The notes below the pieces were generated by a model that worked only from the letters and a program-made list of their open reading frames with translations, did no database searches and was not told where the DNA came from. Positions 1 to 8,606 of a stretch of 64,000 bases of DNA are shown piece by piece (within the stretch, counting starts at the first letter, position 1; each line of letters opens with the position of its first letter). A program made the translations under genes and the position numbers. The stretch comes from Oscillibacter valericigenes Sjm18-20 (GTDB taxonomy: Bacteria; Bacillota; Clostridia; Oscillospirales; Oscillospiraceae), in NCBI GenBank assembly GCA_000283575.1, contig AP012044.1:2542001-2606000 (forward strand), written 5' to 3'.

Positions 1-435
1 GCGTTAAAGTCGGGGTTTCGCCCCGAACGCCCCGCGCGTACTTCACATTCTCAGCCGGAGTATTGGCAATCCGGCCGTGGAGCCCCAGCTCCTCGCCGTC
101 CTTGATCCGGGGATTGCCGAAATGCTGCAAGCCGCAGGTAGTCAGCATACCCACAAAAAAATTCCGCAGCCAGCGGGTCCCCTGCGCGTCGTAATACTCC
201 GGGGCCACAATGCCGCAGGGCGCCAGATAGTTCATGTTTTTGCCCTTATAGCGCACCTGATAAAGGTCCATACACCGTCCGGGCAGTACCGTGGCGGAGA
301 GATTTCCGCCATTGTCCACCTCCATCACCCGGACGCCGTCCTGAAATCCGCCGGAGAGCACGCTCTCATGCATGGAGATCAGTTGATTCAAATCGCCGAT
401 ATACTCCAATTGCTCCTGATATCTCTGGCCCATGG
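1..435 (-). CDS. DUF4432 family protein (3' end outside window)
   Basis: Only the first 145 codons are inside the window. The translation (MGQRYQEQLEYIGDLNQ..., then AGRCMDLY-like LPGRCMDLYQVRYKGKN and GLQHFGNP) matches the start of DUF4432 proteins, which have a galactose-mutarotase-like beta-sandwich and are found in sugar catabolic operons; the reaction is not established. I chose the ATG at 435 over the one at 441 because the GGAG in the upstream GGAAAGGAGA lies 8 nt from it but only 1 nt from the other. It is the last visible gene of the leftward sugar operon, about 70 bp after the PfkB kinase. Likely role: epimerase or isomerase-like step on the imported sugar (inference). Confidence 0.72.
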
Positions 436-508
436 CCATTCTCCTTTCCTCCGGCTTCGGGCCGGAAACGACCGCCGCGAACTCCGCAGCTTTGGCCGGG
501 AGGCACGC

Positions 509-1447
509 TTACGCGTGCACCGCCAGAAATTCCTCCACTTCCACCCGGGAGGGCGCGCCCTCCATGGGACCCTGCCTGCGGACAGACATGGCCCCCGCCG
601 CGTTGGCAAACCGGCCACACTCCGCAAGGCTCTTTCCGTCGATCAGTGCCGTCAAAAACGCGCCGCAGAAGGTGTCACCCGCGCCGGTGGGGTCCACCTC
701 CTCCACGGAGAAGCTGGGAACTTCCAGCACCTCATCTCCGGAGAAGATGCGGCAACCCGCCTCGCCGTTTTTCAAAACCACGGTCTTGCCTTGTCCGGCC
801 CAGATGCGGCATCCCTCGTCGTCTGTTGACGCACCGGTGAACATCATGGCCTCGCTCTTGCTGGGGAAGATAATGGAGGCCCGCTCAATCACCGGCATGC
901 ACAGCGCCTTGATCTCCTCCACGCTCAGAGCCTCCGGCCGGATATTGGGGTCAAAGCACACCCGGGTGTCCGCCGGAAGCTCCCGGACCAGACGGTGGAT
1001 GGTATCCGCCGCGCCGCGGCTGACGGACATGGCAAACCCGGTAATATGGAGCCATTTGGTTCCCCGGAGCTTGTCCAGATGGATGTCTTCGGCGGACATC
1101 ATCCCCGGCGCATCCTGATGGACATGATAGAGAAAGCTGCGGCTGCCATCCCGGAAATAGCACACGAAGGCGACGCCAGTGGCAGCCTGGGGATGGACCC
1201 GCACCATGGAGCAGTCCGCGCCGCTCTCCCGCAGACGGTTAATGATGCAGCGGCCAAAACCGTCGTCGCCCACCACGCCGATCATAGCGCTGTTGGCGCC
1301 AAGCTTTGCGGCGGCGTTGAGCATGATGCCGGAGTCTCCGCTGGGGTAGGGGCCGGTAAAATCCGCCGCCTGATCCAAAGGCTTATCCAGTTCCTTGCGC
1401 ATGACCTCACACAGCAGCGCGCCGATGGAAACAATATCGTATGGCAT
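509..1447 (-). CDS. PfkB-family carbohydrate kinase
   Basis: 312 residues, the normal length for ribokinase/fructokinase-type PfkB kinases, which phosphorylate a sugar or nucleoside with ATP in the cytoplasm. The N-terminal substrate side shows GPYPSGDSGIMLNAAAKLGAN (GG-like signature region, residues about 33-53) and the C-terminal PfkB signature DPTGAGDTFCGAFL carries the catalytic Asp of the GAGD motif (about residue 248). It sits between yjbQ and the DUF4432 gene in the same leftward operon as a GatZ-like aldolase subunit. That pairing suggests it makes a ketose or keto-acid phosphate for aldol cleavage. The substrate cannot be read from sequence; fructokinase, tagatokinase and 2-keto-3-deoxygluconate kinase all share this fold. 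Confidence 0.85.
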   Translation of the reverse strand: MPYDIVSIGALLCEVMRKELDKPLDQAADFTGPYPSGDSGIMLNAAAKLGANSAMIGVVGDDGFGRCIINRLRESGADCSMVRVHPQAATGVAFVCYFRDGSRSFLYHVHQDAPGMMSAEDIHLDKLRGTKWLHITGFAMSVSRGAADTIHRLVRELPADTRVCFDPNIRPEALSVEEIKALCMPVIERASIIFPSKSEAMMFTGASTDDEGCRIWAGQGKTVVLKNGEAGCRIFSGDEVLEVPSFSVEEVDPTGAGDTFCGAFLTALIDGKSLAECGRFANAAGAMSVRRQGPMEGAPSRVEVEEFLAVHA

Positions 1448-1468
1448 TCCTCAATTTCCCCCTTTCAA

Positions 1469-1897
1469 TTATTCGCCGATGATGTCCACAAAAACCTTAC
1501 GGGCCTGCGGGCCGTCAAACTCCATAAATACGATCTCCTGCGCCTCGCCCATACAGGCCTTTCCGTTCACCAGGGACAGCGTGGTGCTGTTTCCCACCAG
1601 AATGGAACGGAGGTGGCCGTAAGCGTTGGCGCTGGTGCGGCCATAGGTGGGCAGGAAGTGCGCGTGGGAATACTCCCCGTCGTCGTCCACCAGATTGTGC
1701 AGCAAAACGTTCAGGTCGCTCAGAATGCAGTCCAGCGGCTCGGTGACGATGATGCCGCAGTTGGTATGGGCGGTCACCACGGAGACAATGCCGTTTTGAA
1801 CGCCGGACGCCGCAATGAACCCCTTCACCGTGTCGCCGATATAGGCGGTATAATACTCGTCCTCCGTGGTGACGAAAAATTCATAGTGCTTTACCAT
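1469..1897 (-). CDS. YjbQ/UPF0047 family protein
   Basis: 142 residues from the ATG at 1897, which overlaps the stop of the upstream amidohydrolase by one base (TGATG) and has GGAGG 7 nt upstream. The family hallmark SHAHFLPTYGRTSANAYGH, followed by LRSILVG, is present at about residues 77-102. Members are small trimeric alpha/beta proteins; some E. coli-type members have weak thiamine-phosphate synthase activity in vitro, but the physiological role is open. Genes of this family recur in sugar catabolic operons. The tight coupling to an amidohydrolase and a sugar kinase suggests a job in the same pathway rather than in thiamine synthesis (inference). Confidence 0.85.
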   Translation of the reverse strand: MVKHYEFFVTTEDEYYTAYIGDTVKGFIAASGVQNGIVSVVTAHTNCGIIVTEPLDCILSDLNVLLHNLVDDDGEYSHAHFLPTYGRTSANAYGHLRSILVGNSTTLSLVNGKACMGEAQEIVFMEFDGPQARKVFVDIIGE

Positions 1898-2751
1898 CAC
1901 GCTTCCTCCAATCCCAAAAAGCTCGCGGCGTTCCCACCCAGAACCAGTTCCCTCTGGTGGGGCCGCAGAGTAAGGGAATCCACCGCTTTGCGCATACGCT
2001 TCTGCTCAATCCGCGGGTAAGTGGACCCGAAAAGCACTTTGTCGTACAACATTCGGTCTATCCAGTATTCGCCAAGGTCCGTTTCAAAGGTATGTTCAAA
2101 AAACTGAACCGGGGAGTCGAAATACAGCAATGCGGTATCCGCATACAGATTCGGATATTTTAGAATCATCATGGCAGTCTCCCGCACCCAGGGCCAGCCG
2201 AAGTGTCCCATGCACATTTTAAGCTCCGGATGCGCGATGGCCACGTCCTCCAGCAGCAGGGGGTTCCCGTACCGGGAGGGACTATTTTTAACCCAGGTCA
2301 TGCCGGACTCAAACAGGATGGGTTTGTGATACCGCTCGCAGAGCTCATAAATTGGTTCCAGCATGGGGTCGTTGGGCATGAAGCGCTGGATCGCGGGGCT
2401 CAGTTTCAATCCGGAGAGCCTCAGCTCCCCAAACGCCTTTTCCAGCACCTGTACCGCATCCTTCCGCCATGGGTCCACGCCGGCAAAGCCGATCAGCCGC
2501 TCCGGACACAATTCCACCAGCATTCCGACCTCCTCGTTGGACACGATGGTATCTCCCGCCCGGGTGGTGACATCCTCTGCCGAAATCACGGATTTATCAA
2601 TACCCGCTGCGTTCATTTGAAGCACGAAGAGACTCAGGGGCCAGATGTGCTGCTTATACAGGAAATACTGCTCCCGGCGAAACTCCACCCGCCTGGGGTC
2701 CTGGCAGATCTCTTCCAGAAAGCCTGGAAAAGTGTGCATATCGATGACCAA
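1897..2751 (-). CDS. amidohydrolase family (amidohydrolase_2-like) protein
   Basis: 284 residues with a TTG start at 2751, chosen because GGAGG (2760-2764) lies 8 nt upstream; the TTG at 2757 would be only 2 nt from it. The protein reads as a metal-dependent TIM-barrel hydrolase of the PF04909 type: IDMHTF near the N-terminus, GLKLSPAIQRF mid-protein, MCMGHFGWPW with a metal-ligand-type His, LFGSTYPRIEQ, and the typical C-terminal GNAASFLGL. The usual DxHxH first metal motif is reduced to DMH, so the metal site may be altered or mononuclear. Relatives act as lactonases, decarboxylases or hydrolases on small carboxylates. It lies between the GatZ-like gene and yjbQ in one transcription unit. 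Confidence 0.75.
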   Translation of the reverse strand: MVIDMHTFPGFLEEICQDPRRVEFRREQYFLYKQHIWPLSLFVLQMNAAGIDKSVISAEDVTTRAGDTIVSNEEVGMLVELCPERLIGFAGVDPWRKDAVQVLEKAFGELRLSGLKLSPAIQRFMPNDPMLEPIYELCERYHKPILFESGMTWVKNSPSRYGNPLLLEDVAIAHPELKMCMGHFGWPWVRETAMMILKYPNLYADTALLYFDSPVQFFEHTFETDLGEYWIDRMLYDKVLFGSTYPRIEQKRMRKAVDSLTLRPHQRELVLGGNAASFLGLEEA

Positions 2752-2796
2752 AATCAATTCCTCCGATCTATTTTTGCCCGGGGCTGAAGAGTCCCG

Positions 2797-4092
2797 TCAG
2801 CGTGTTGCATAACTATAATCCTCCGCAAAGGTAAGGACGCAGTCTTTCACCAGCTCCCGTGCGTCCATGGGGAGCCGGCCGTCCCGTACCTTGGTATATT
2901 GCAGGGGCATATATTGATGCAGCATACTCAGGGGGATTTCCACCTTCTGCATCCGGGCAATCAACTGATCCATCGCCGTTTTCACCTCGGCATCGGTCAG
3001 ATAATAGCGAATTCGGTCGGAGAAGCTGAATTTACGCTTTATGGCCTGCTGTAATTCGTCGCCGTGGTAGTACTTCTTCCAGTTCTCCGGATGCTCCAGC
3101 ATCACTCGTTCCAGTGTGTCCGCAAAGTGAACGCGCCGCCCCTCCGGCAGCAGGATCTTTTCCATCATATCCAGAGCAAACAGGCCCTCTCTGAGGCCAA
3201 AGGTCAGGGCGGGGCCCACCTTCAAGATGGCGATGCCGTCCTCCACCATCTCCCGCAGGGCCTCGGCGGGCTGATAGTCGGTGGAGTGGCCCTCCAGCAC
3301 GATACCGTCCAGCTTTTTCGCCGCGGCGGTCAGTTCTTTTGCGTTTGCTCGGTCATAGCGGAAAAAGTCCGCGTCTCCGAACTCCACGCCGGGCTGTACC
3401 ACCACGCCGATCACGTTTTCAAATCCATCGGCGCACCCCGCCTCGGCAAAGGCCGCGCGGTAGGTCTCCACAGTTTTGTTCAGGGCCTCCGGTCTGGTGA
3501 CGGCGATGGAGCTCTCCGCCTCCTGTGCGCCGCCGGGAATGGGCACCTCGCTGCCCACGATATAGACCGGCCGTATCTCGCCGAGATTGCCCGCGCGCAG
3601 CGTCTGGTACGCATCTTCGCAGGCGGCGTACAGCCGGGCGCCCCGGCGGGCGATGGTCTCATCCGTCAGCGGCCGGTCCCGGGGGTCATCGGCAAGTCGC
3701 ATACTGGTATCCAGATGAATCTTTTTAAAGCCCGCCAGCACAAACAGGCGCACCAGCTCCGCCGCTTTATCCATGGCCCGATCCTCCGGCTCGCTCAGCC
3801 AGGTAAGCGGCCCCAGATGGTCGCCGCCCAAAAGGATATCCTCGCGGGGAAAGCCGATACGGTCCGCAATTCCATAGACAAAATCCCGGAAATCAGCAGG
3901 GCGCATACCGGTATAGCCGCCGAACTGATTGACCTGGTTGGCGGTGGCCTCCAGCAGAACCACCTGATGGTCCCGCCGAGCCCGCTGCATACACGCCTCG
4001 ATCACCAGCTCGTTGGCCGTGCAATAGCTGCCGATGCCGCAAACCTCGCCCTGCTTCCGCCGGGCCACCATATCGCGCAAATAATCCTTCAT
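2797..4092 (-). CDS. GatZ/KbaZ-like tagatose-bisphosphate aldolase subunit
   Basis: 431 residues, the usual length for GatZ/KbaZ/AgaZ. Diagnostic stretches are GIGSYCTANELVIEACMQRA, LLEATANQVNQFGGYTGM, LLGGDHLGPLTW and KKIHLDTSMRLADDP. In E. coli GatZ is the non-catalytic partner that activates and stabilises GatY, the zinc aldolase that splits tagatose 1,6-bisphosphate into DHAP and glyceraldehyde 3-phosphate. No GatY/KbaY homologue is visible in this window, so either the partner is elsewhere or this lineage works alone; stand-alone GatZ-type aldolases have been proposed for other sugars. It has AAGGAG 8 nt before the ATG and follows an intercistronic terminator, so it is probably made at a lower level than the binding protein upstream. 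Confidence 0.88.
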   Translation of the reverse strand: MKDYLRDMVARRKQGEVCGIGSYCTANELVIEACMQRARRDHQVVLLEATANQVNQFGGYTGMRPADFRDFVYGIADRIGFPREDILLGGDHLGPLTWLSEPEDRAMDKAAELVRLFVLAGFKKIHLDTSMRLADDPRDRPLTDETIARRGARLYAACEDAYQTLRAGNLGEIRPVYIVGSEVPIPGGAQEAESSIAVTRPEALNKTVETYRAAFAEAGCADGFENVIGVVVQPGVEFGDADFFRYDRANAKELTAAAKKLDGIVLEGHSTDYQPAEALREMVEDGIAILKVGPALTFGLREGLFALDMMEKILLPEGRRVHFADTLERVMLEHPENWKKYYHGDELQQAIKRKFSFSDRIRYYLTDAEVKTAMDQLIARMQKVEIPLSMLHQYMPLQYTKVRDGRLPMDARELVKDCVLTFAEDYSYATR

Positions 4093-4121
4093 TTTCTGGC
4101 TCCTTCTATGTTTCGTCGTTG

Positions 4122-4175
4122 AAAAAAGGGAGCCGCTGAGGATCGAATAGCTTTTCCTATCATCCCCAGCGGCTC
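4122..4175 (-). terminator. intercistronic intrinsic terminator
   Basis: On the minus strand GAGCCGCTGGGGAT pairs with ATCCTCAGCGGCTC and is followed by CCCTTTTTT. It lies after the binding-protein gene and before the GatZ-like gene. Partial read-through here would give more importer binding protein than enzyme, a common arrangement in ABC sugar operons. Confidence 0.85.
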
Positions 4176-4228
4176 GTTTTCCTTTATTTGTTCTTAGATC
4201 TCAGGCGTCGCTGTTTTTATTTCGCCGC

Positions 4229-5221
4229 TCACCGGAAGTCAGCCGCGTTATCCTTGTTGACAACCGTGGCGCCGGTATCCACGTTGGTCTCGCCGATGTC
4301 GTTTCCGACCACGGCGTTATAGGCGGCATAGACAGCGCCATAGCCCATCTGATAGGGGTTCTGAGCCATCACGCAGTACAGGGAGCCGTTTTCCACCATG
4401 TCCAGAGTGGTGTCGGAAGCGTCAAAGCCAACGGCCACGCCGTTCCAGTTGGGATTGGCGGCCACCGCGTTGCCCACGCCGACAGCGCCGGGCTCGTTGT
4501 TGCCATAGACGCCCACGACACCCTGGGAGATGAAGTTCTCGGCGGCGGCCTGAGAGGCAGCTACCTCGGAGTTACCGTACTGGGTCTCCAGCAGGTTGAA
4601 GTCCGTGTCCTTGAAAGCATCACGGAAGCCCTGCTCACGGTCAACAGAGGTCTGGGTGGCGTTGGAGAAAGCGACGATGCCGATATCGCCGGAGGTGATG
4701 CCCTTCTCCTTGAGACCGGCCAGCATCTGCTCACCGGCCTGCTTGGCGGCGGCGTAGTTGTCGGTGGTGAACTTGGCCACGGCGTCGAAGTTGGCGGTGG
4801 AGTCGGCATAGACGATCTTGATGCCGGCATCGGCGGCGCTTTGCAGCGTGGAGACGATGGCATCGGGGTCCACAGCGGCCACGACCAAACCGTTGCACTG
4901 AGCGGCGATGGCGTTGTTCAGCATTTCGATCTGCAGCGCGGTGTCCTTTTTGTCGGGAGCCATCCACTGATACTTGATGCCAAGCTCCTTGGCGGCGGCC
5001 TGCGCACCCTTGTCCACGTTGACCCAGTGGTTGTCAAGGCCGTCCATAGTGACCAGAATGATGCTCACATCCTCAGCTGCGGTGGAACCGGCGGCGGAGC
5101 CGGACGCAGAGCCGGAGCCGGAAGCGGCGGAACCGCTGCCGGACGCGCCCGTGCTGCCGCACCCAAAGAGTGCGACGGACATTGCAAGAGCCATTGCGAG
5201 AGCCAATACTTTCTTTTTCAT
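4229..5221 (-). CDS. ABC sugar-binding lipoprotein (RbsB-like)
   Basis: 330 residues. A lipoprotein signal peptide ends in LFGC with the lipidated Cys at 21, followed by a Gly/Ser/Ala-rich linker to about residue 50. The body is a periplasmic-binding-protein type I domain (ribose/galactose-binding class): DVSIILVTMDGLDNHWV, CNGLVVAAVDPDAIVSTL, IKIVYADSTAN, GVVGVYGNNEPGAVGVGNAV. It should be tethered to the outer face of the membrane and deliver a sugar to the adjacent RbsC/RbsA-type permease and ATPase. AAGGAG sits 6 nt before the ATG. The ~200 bp between it and the permease gene hold imperfect hairpins without a T-run. The sugar is unknown; the neighbouring enzymes suggest a ketose or sugar-acid precursor. 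Confidence 0.9.
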   Translation of the reverse strand: MKKKVLALAMALAMSVALFGCGSTGASGSGSAASGSGSASGSAAGSTAAEDVSIILVTMDGLDNHWVNVDKGAQAAAKELGIKYQWMAPDKKDTALQIEMLNNAIAAQCNGLVVAAVDPDAIVSTLQSAADAGIKIVYADSTANFDAVAKFTTDNYAAAKQAGEQMLAGLKEKGITSGDIGIVAFSNATQTSVDREQGFRDAFKDTDFNLLETQYGNSEVAASQAAAENFISQGVVGVYGNNEPGAVGVGNAVAANPNWNGVAVGFDASDTTLDMVENGSLYCVMAQNPYQMGYGAVYAAYNAVVGNDIGETNVDTGATVVNKDNAADFR

Positions 5222-5424
5222 AGTTCTTCTCCTTGTTTATTTTTTTGGACCGGGATTCGCAGGCCGGTTCAAGATCCCCCGGAGGCGGCCGCGCCGCATG
5301 GAAGGTGCCGACAGCGCCACGCCGCAGGTTTTTCCCCGTCGAAGCGGCTTCTCCGGAGACTCGGAAAGGGCTCACGGACCCGAGTCCTTATATCAAAGCC
5401 CATAGGGCTTCAATAACCGCTGTT

Positions 5425-6423
5425 TTACGCTTTTTTAACCTTTTTCCTGCTGCTGCGGGCCACCACGTCCATCATGACCGCCAGAATAACGATGATGCCG
5501 ATGATGATATTCCGCAGCGCTACGGGAGCGCCCACGAACTGCAAGCCGTTTTGCAGAATGCCCCAGATTCCGGCGCCGGCAATCACACCCGCCAGAATAC
5601 CGGTGCCGCCCAGCGTGGAGATGCCGCCGATGACGCACGCCGCTACGGCATACATCTCATAGGTGCCGCCGGCATCCATGGTGCCCATGCCGGCGGAAGC
5701 CAGCAGGATCAAACCCGTGACGCAGGCGCACAGGGCGCTGACGAGATAGGTGATGAGGATCGTCCGGTATTCGTTGATTCCGGACAGCCGCGCGGCGTCC
5801 AGATTGCTGCCCACCGCATAGATGTGGCGACCGGTGCGGGTCTTGCTCAGAAGGAAGTTAAAAACCACCCACAAGATCACCGCAATCCACACCGCGCTGT
5901 ACAGCTTGGCAAACCCGCCGTAATAGAAGAGGTCTCGGAACGTCTGGGCGTTGTCACCGATGAAGTCGGTGTTGTGATTGTTGTTCACCAACTGTGCAAG
6001 GCCGCGGGCCAGAGTCATAGTGCCCAGAGTCGCAATAAAAGAGGGCAGCTTCATCTTCGCCACCAGCGTACCGTTGACAAAGCCCACCAGCAGCGCCAGA
6101 AGGATCGTCAGCAGGCAGGCCACTACCGGATGGATGCCGTTGGTCATCAAGGTACCGGCAGTCATACAGGACATGCCCACCACGGAGCCGATGGACAGGT
6201 CGATGTTTCCTGTAATCAGCACATAGCCCTGTCCGATGCCGATAATCAGGGTCGGAGCAATCTGACGGAGCAGGTTCTGGATGTTGTTGCCGGAGCGAAA
6301 GGAGGGGCTGGCCACGGCAAAGACAACAAACAGGATTAAGAATCCCAGCACCGCAGTCACCACTGAGCGGACGCCGCGGGCGGACAGGGCTTGATTCAGC
6401 CAATTCGACTTCTTTTCATTCAT
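5425..6423 (-). CDS. ribose-type ABC transporter permease (RbsC-like)
   Basis: 332 residues from the ATG at 6423 (MNEKKSNW...), which has AAGGAG about 10 nt upstream; the open frame extends to 6510 but overlaps the upstream ATPase gene and has no ribosome site there. It is a highly hydrophobic protein with 8-10 predicted membrane segments and the BPD_transp_2 signature: GIGQGYVLITGNIDLSIGS and GFVNGTLVAKMKLPSFIATL, plus GRHIYAVGSN and GGISTLGGTG. This is the membrane channel of a CUT2 (ribose/galactose-class) importer, in which one permease forms a dimer. The gene begins 14 bp after the ATPase stop. Confidence 0.93.
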   Translation of the reverse strand: MNEKKSNWLNQALSARGVRSVVTAVLGFLILFVVFAVASPSFRSGNNIQNLLRQIAPTLIIGIGQGYVLITGNIDLSIGSVVGMSCMTAGTLMTNGIHPVVACLLTILLALLVGFVNGTLVAKMKLPSFIATLGTMTLARGLAQLVNNNHNTDFIGDNAQTFRDLFYYGGFAKLYSAVWIAVILWVVFNFLLSKTRTGRHIYAVGSNLDAARLSGINEYRTILITYLVSALCACVTGLILLASAGMGTMDAGGTYEMYAVAACVIGGISTLGGTGILAGVIAGAGIWGILQNGLQFVGAPVALRNIIIGIIVILAVMMDVVARSSRKKVKKA

Positions 6424-6436
6424 CGTGTATTGCTCC

Positions 6437-7936
6437 TTAGATTTTAGATTCAAACGCAGTCGCGTAAGAGAGGATCTTATCCTCTGTGGCCTCGGCCACC
6501 GGAAGCTCACCGGTCACACGCCCGTCGCACATGACCAGAATCCGGTCGCTGATGCCCAGGATCTCCGGCAGCTCGGACGACACGAACAATACGCCGGTAC
6601 CCTCCTGCTTCAGGCGGTTCATCAAATTATAGATCTCCACCTTGGCACCCACGTCTACGCCTCTGGTGGGTTCGTCGAACATGATGACCCGGGAATTTCG
6701 GGCCAGCCACTTGCCGATGACTACCTTTTGCTGGTTGCCGCCGGAGAGGCTTTCCGCGTTGATCTCGACGGTGGGCAGCTTGATCTGCAGCTCCTCCACC
6801 ATTTTGTTGGCCATGGCCCGTTCCTTTTTCCGGTTAACCTTTCCGATCCGGCTGCTGATCCAGTCCAGATTGGGAATGGCAAGATTTTCCCGAACACCCA
6901 GTTTGGTGCACAGGCCGTCTCGCTTCCGGTCCTCGGGAGTCAGCACGATACCGGCCTTGATGGCGTCAATCGGCTTTTTAATGGTAACGGGCTTCCCGTC
7001 CAGAGAAATTTCGCCGGAGTCCTTGGGGTCGATTCCGAAAATCGCCCGGGTGGTCTCGGTACGTCCCGCGCCCACAAGCCCGGCGATGCCCACGATCTCA
7101 CCGGCGTAAACGTCAAAACTGACGTTGTTGACCATTCTGCCTGCATTCAAATTTTTTACTTCCAAAATCTTTTCGCCCCGCTGACATTGGACCCGCGGGA
7201 ACTTCTCCTTGATATCCCGTCCCACCATTCTGGCGATCAGCTGATCCATGGTATAGTCGGCAAAATTGCCCTCCAGAATGAACTCGCCGTCCCGCATCAC
7301 CGTCACGCGGTTTGCCACATGGCTCAGTTCTTCCATTCGATGGGATATGTATACAATTCCGCAGCCCTCGCTCCGAAGCTGATTCACCAACCGGAACAGC
7401 TCGTCGATCTCCTTGGAAGACAACGCGGAGGTAGGCTCGTCCATAATGAGGATTTTGGCATGAACGGACAGCGCCTTGGCGATTTCCACCATCTGCTGCT
7501 TGGACACCGGCAGATCACCTACCACCGTACTGGGATTCAGGTCGATCTTCAGGGCATCCAGAATCTCCTGCGTCCGCCGCACCATTTCCCGGTCATTGAG
7601 GGTGACGCCCTTTTTGACCTCACGGCCTAGGAAGATGTTCTCCGCCACAGTCAGATGGCGGCACATATTCAGCTCCTGATGGATAATGGCCACGCCCAGC
7701 TCCTGGGCCATTTTGGTATCCAGATCGCCCTGCTCCTTGCCAAAAATCTTCATAGTACCGGAATCGCGGACATACACGCCGCTGAGAATCTTCATCAGCG
7801 TGGACTTTCCAGCTCCGTTTTCACCCAGCAGTGCCATAACCTCTCCCGATTTCAGGGTAAACTGCACGTTCTTCAGAACCGGTACCCCTGAAAAGGATTT
7901 GTTGATATTCTCCATTTCCACAATATATTCGTTCAT
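6437..7936 (-). CDS. ribose-type ABC transporter ATPase (RbsA-like, two NBDs)
   Basis: 499 residues from the ATG at 7936 (MNEYIVEME...), preferred over the ATG at 7960 because AAAGGAAA precedes it at good spacing. Two nucleotide-binding domains are visible. The first has Walker A GENGAGKST and Walker B ILIMDEPTSAL; the second has the degenerate Walker A GLVGAGRTE, the signature LSGGNQQKV and Walker B VIMFDEPTRGVDVGAKVEI. The asymmetric second P-loop is normal for CUT2 ATPases. The protein energises sugar import with the downstream permease and binding lipoprotein. It is the first gene of the leftward operon, facing the AT-rich control region it shares with the dehydrogenase operon. Confidence 0.94.
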   Translation of the reverse strand: MNEYIVEMENINKSFSGVPVLKNVQFTLKSGEVMALLGENGAGKSTLMKILSGVYVRDSGTMKIFGKEQGDLDTKMAQELGVAIIHQELNMCRHLTVAENIFLGREVKKGVTLNDREMVRRTQEILDALKIDLNPSTVVGDLPVSKQQMVEIAKALSVHAKILIMDEPTSALSSKEIDELFRLVNQLRSEGCGIVYISHRMEELSHVANRVTVMRDGEFILEGNFADYTMDQLIARMVGRDIKEKFPRVQCQRGEKILEVKNLNAGRMVNNVSFDVYAGEIVGIAGLVGAGRTETTRAIFGIDPKDSGEISLDGKPVTIKKPIDAIKAGIVLTPEDRKRDGLCTKLGVRENLAIPNLDWISSRIGKVNRKKERAMANKMVEELQIKLPTVEINAESLSGGNQQKVVIGKWLARNSRVIMFDEPTRGVDVGAKVEIYNLMNRLKQEGTGVLFVSSELPEILGISDRILVMCDGRVTGELPVAEATEDKILSYATAFESKI

Positions 7937-8519
7937 TTGCCTGTTTCCTTTACTGCTCATGAAAATTTCTCACTGTACTGCTTCATTTTCTCGAATTCGT
8001 CGTAATTTCATTCAAAACAGCTGCTCGATACGCTTCTTTTTTTAGCAGTATAGTATAAAACGGACGATTTCAAAAGGTGCAATTTCTACGATTGGGGGGA
8101 CAATTTTTACTGAGTTTTAATATTTTCAACATTTTGACGGTAAACCGCCTATAAATTTTGTACAATTTTTTTGTTTTATATCCATGTAATTCCAATTTAT
8201 ACTCAATTTCACTTATAAATGGATTCAATACAGGGATGGGCTTTGTGGCGGTACTCTGCTTCGGCGGGGACTGCATCCACGATAGAGGCCGTCTCCCGGT
8301 CACGGCGATCCTGGAAAAGTACCGCCCCCCGCTCCCCCATGCCAAAGCCAAAGTCGTTTCGTGCCGCTCTTTCGGAAGCCGATTTTTATAACATTATAAC
8401 ATTAATTGTTTAATATATGTTATATATAATTTTTCTAAACTCAAATTTTATTATTCAATCTTTTCAATTTTTAGAAAGCATAGCAATTCATTATCCTTCT
8501 GATACGCTTTACTTTTTTC

Positions 8520-8548
8520 TTGACAGAGTGACTTACTCTGTGTATATT
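8520..8548 (+). promoter_or_regulatory. sigma-A promoter of the dehydrogenase operon
   Basis: TTGACA at 8520-8525, a 17-bp spacer and TATATT at 8543-8548, 59 bp before the E2 start codon. The spacer contains a small inverted repeat AGAGT-GACTT-ACTCT. The next base after the -10 begins the first of two GTTATATATAAC palindromes, so a bound repressor would cover the transcription start. Confidence 0.85.
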
Positions 8549-8583
8549 GTTATATATAACGTAAAATGTTATATATAACATTT
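8549..8583. promoter_or_regulatory. tandem palindromic operator
   Basis: Two perfect 12-bp palindromes GTTATATATAAC at 8549-8560 and 8568-8579, centred 19 bp apart. The second extends to a perfect 20-bp palindrome, AAATGTTATATATAACATTT (8564-8583). They lie directly downstream of the -10 box. The obvious candidate ligand is the DeoR-family regulator encoded at the end of this operon (14750-15583); that link is inferred from position only. Confidence 0.65.
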
Positions 8584-8606
8584 AAATATAACAAGGAGGC
8601 CATGGC

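Larger units (their letters stand above)
7937..8606. promoter_or_regulatory. AT-rich divergent control region
   Basis: About 670 bp between the importer ATPase gene (leftward) and the E2 gene (rightward), with no convincing gene. It is strongly AT-rich except for a GC-rich island at about 8230-8390, which is open in several frames but has no recognisable product or ribosome site and may be a relic. The right part holds the rightward promoter and palindromic sites annotated separately. A further copy of the motif with one mismatch (GTTATATATAAT) lies at 8419-8430, preceded by ATAACATTATAACATTAA. Confidence 0.7.

Noticed and set aside
1469..1897. Thiamine biosynthesis role for the YjbQ protein
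   Set aside because: The secondary in-vitro activity of relatives does not fit an operon of sugar import and cleavage genes; no thi genes are nearby.
8070..8413. Short genes in the divergent control region
   Set aside because: Several overlapping frames are open in a small GC-rich island, none with a ribosome site, conserved motif or sensible start.
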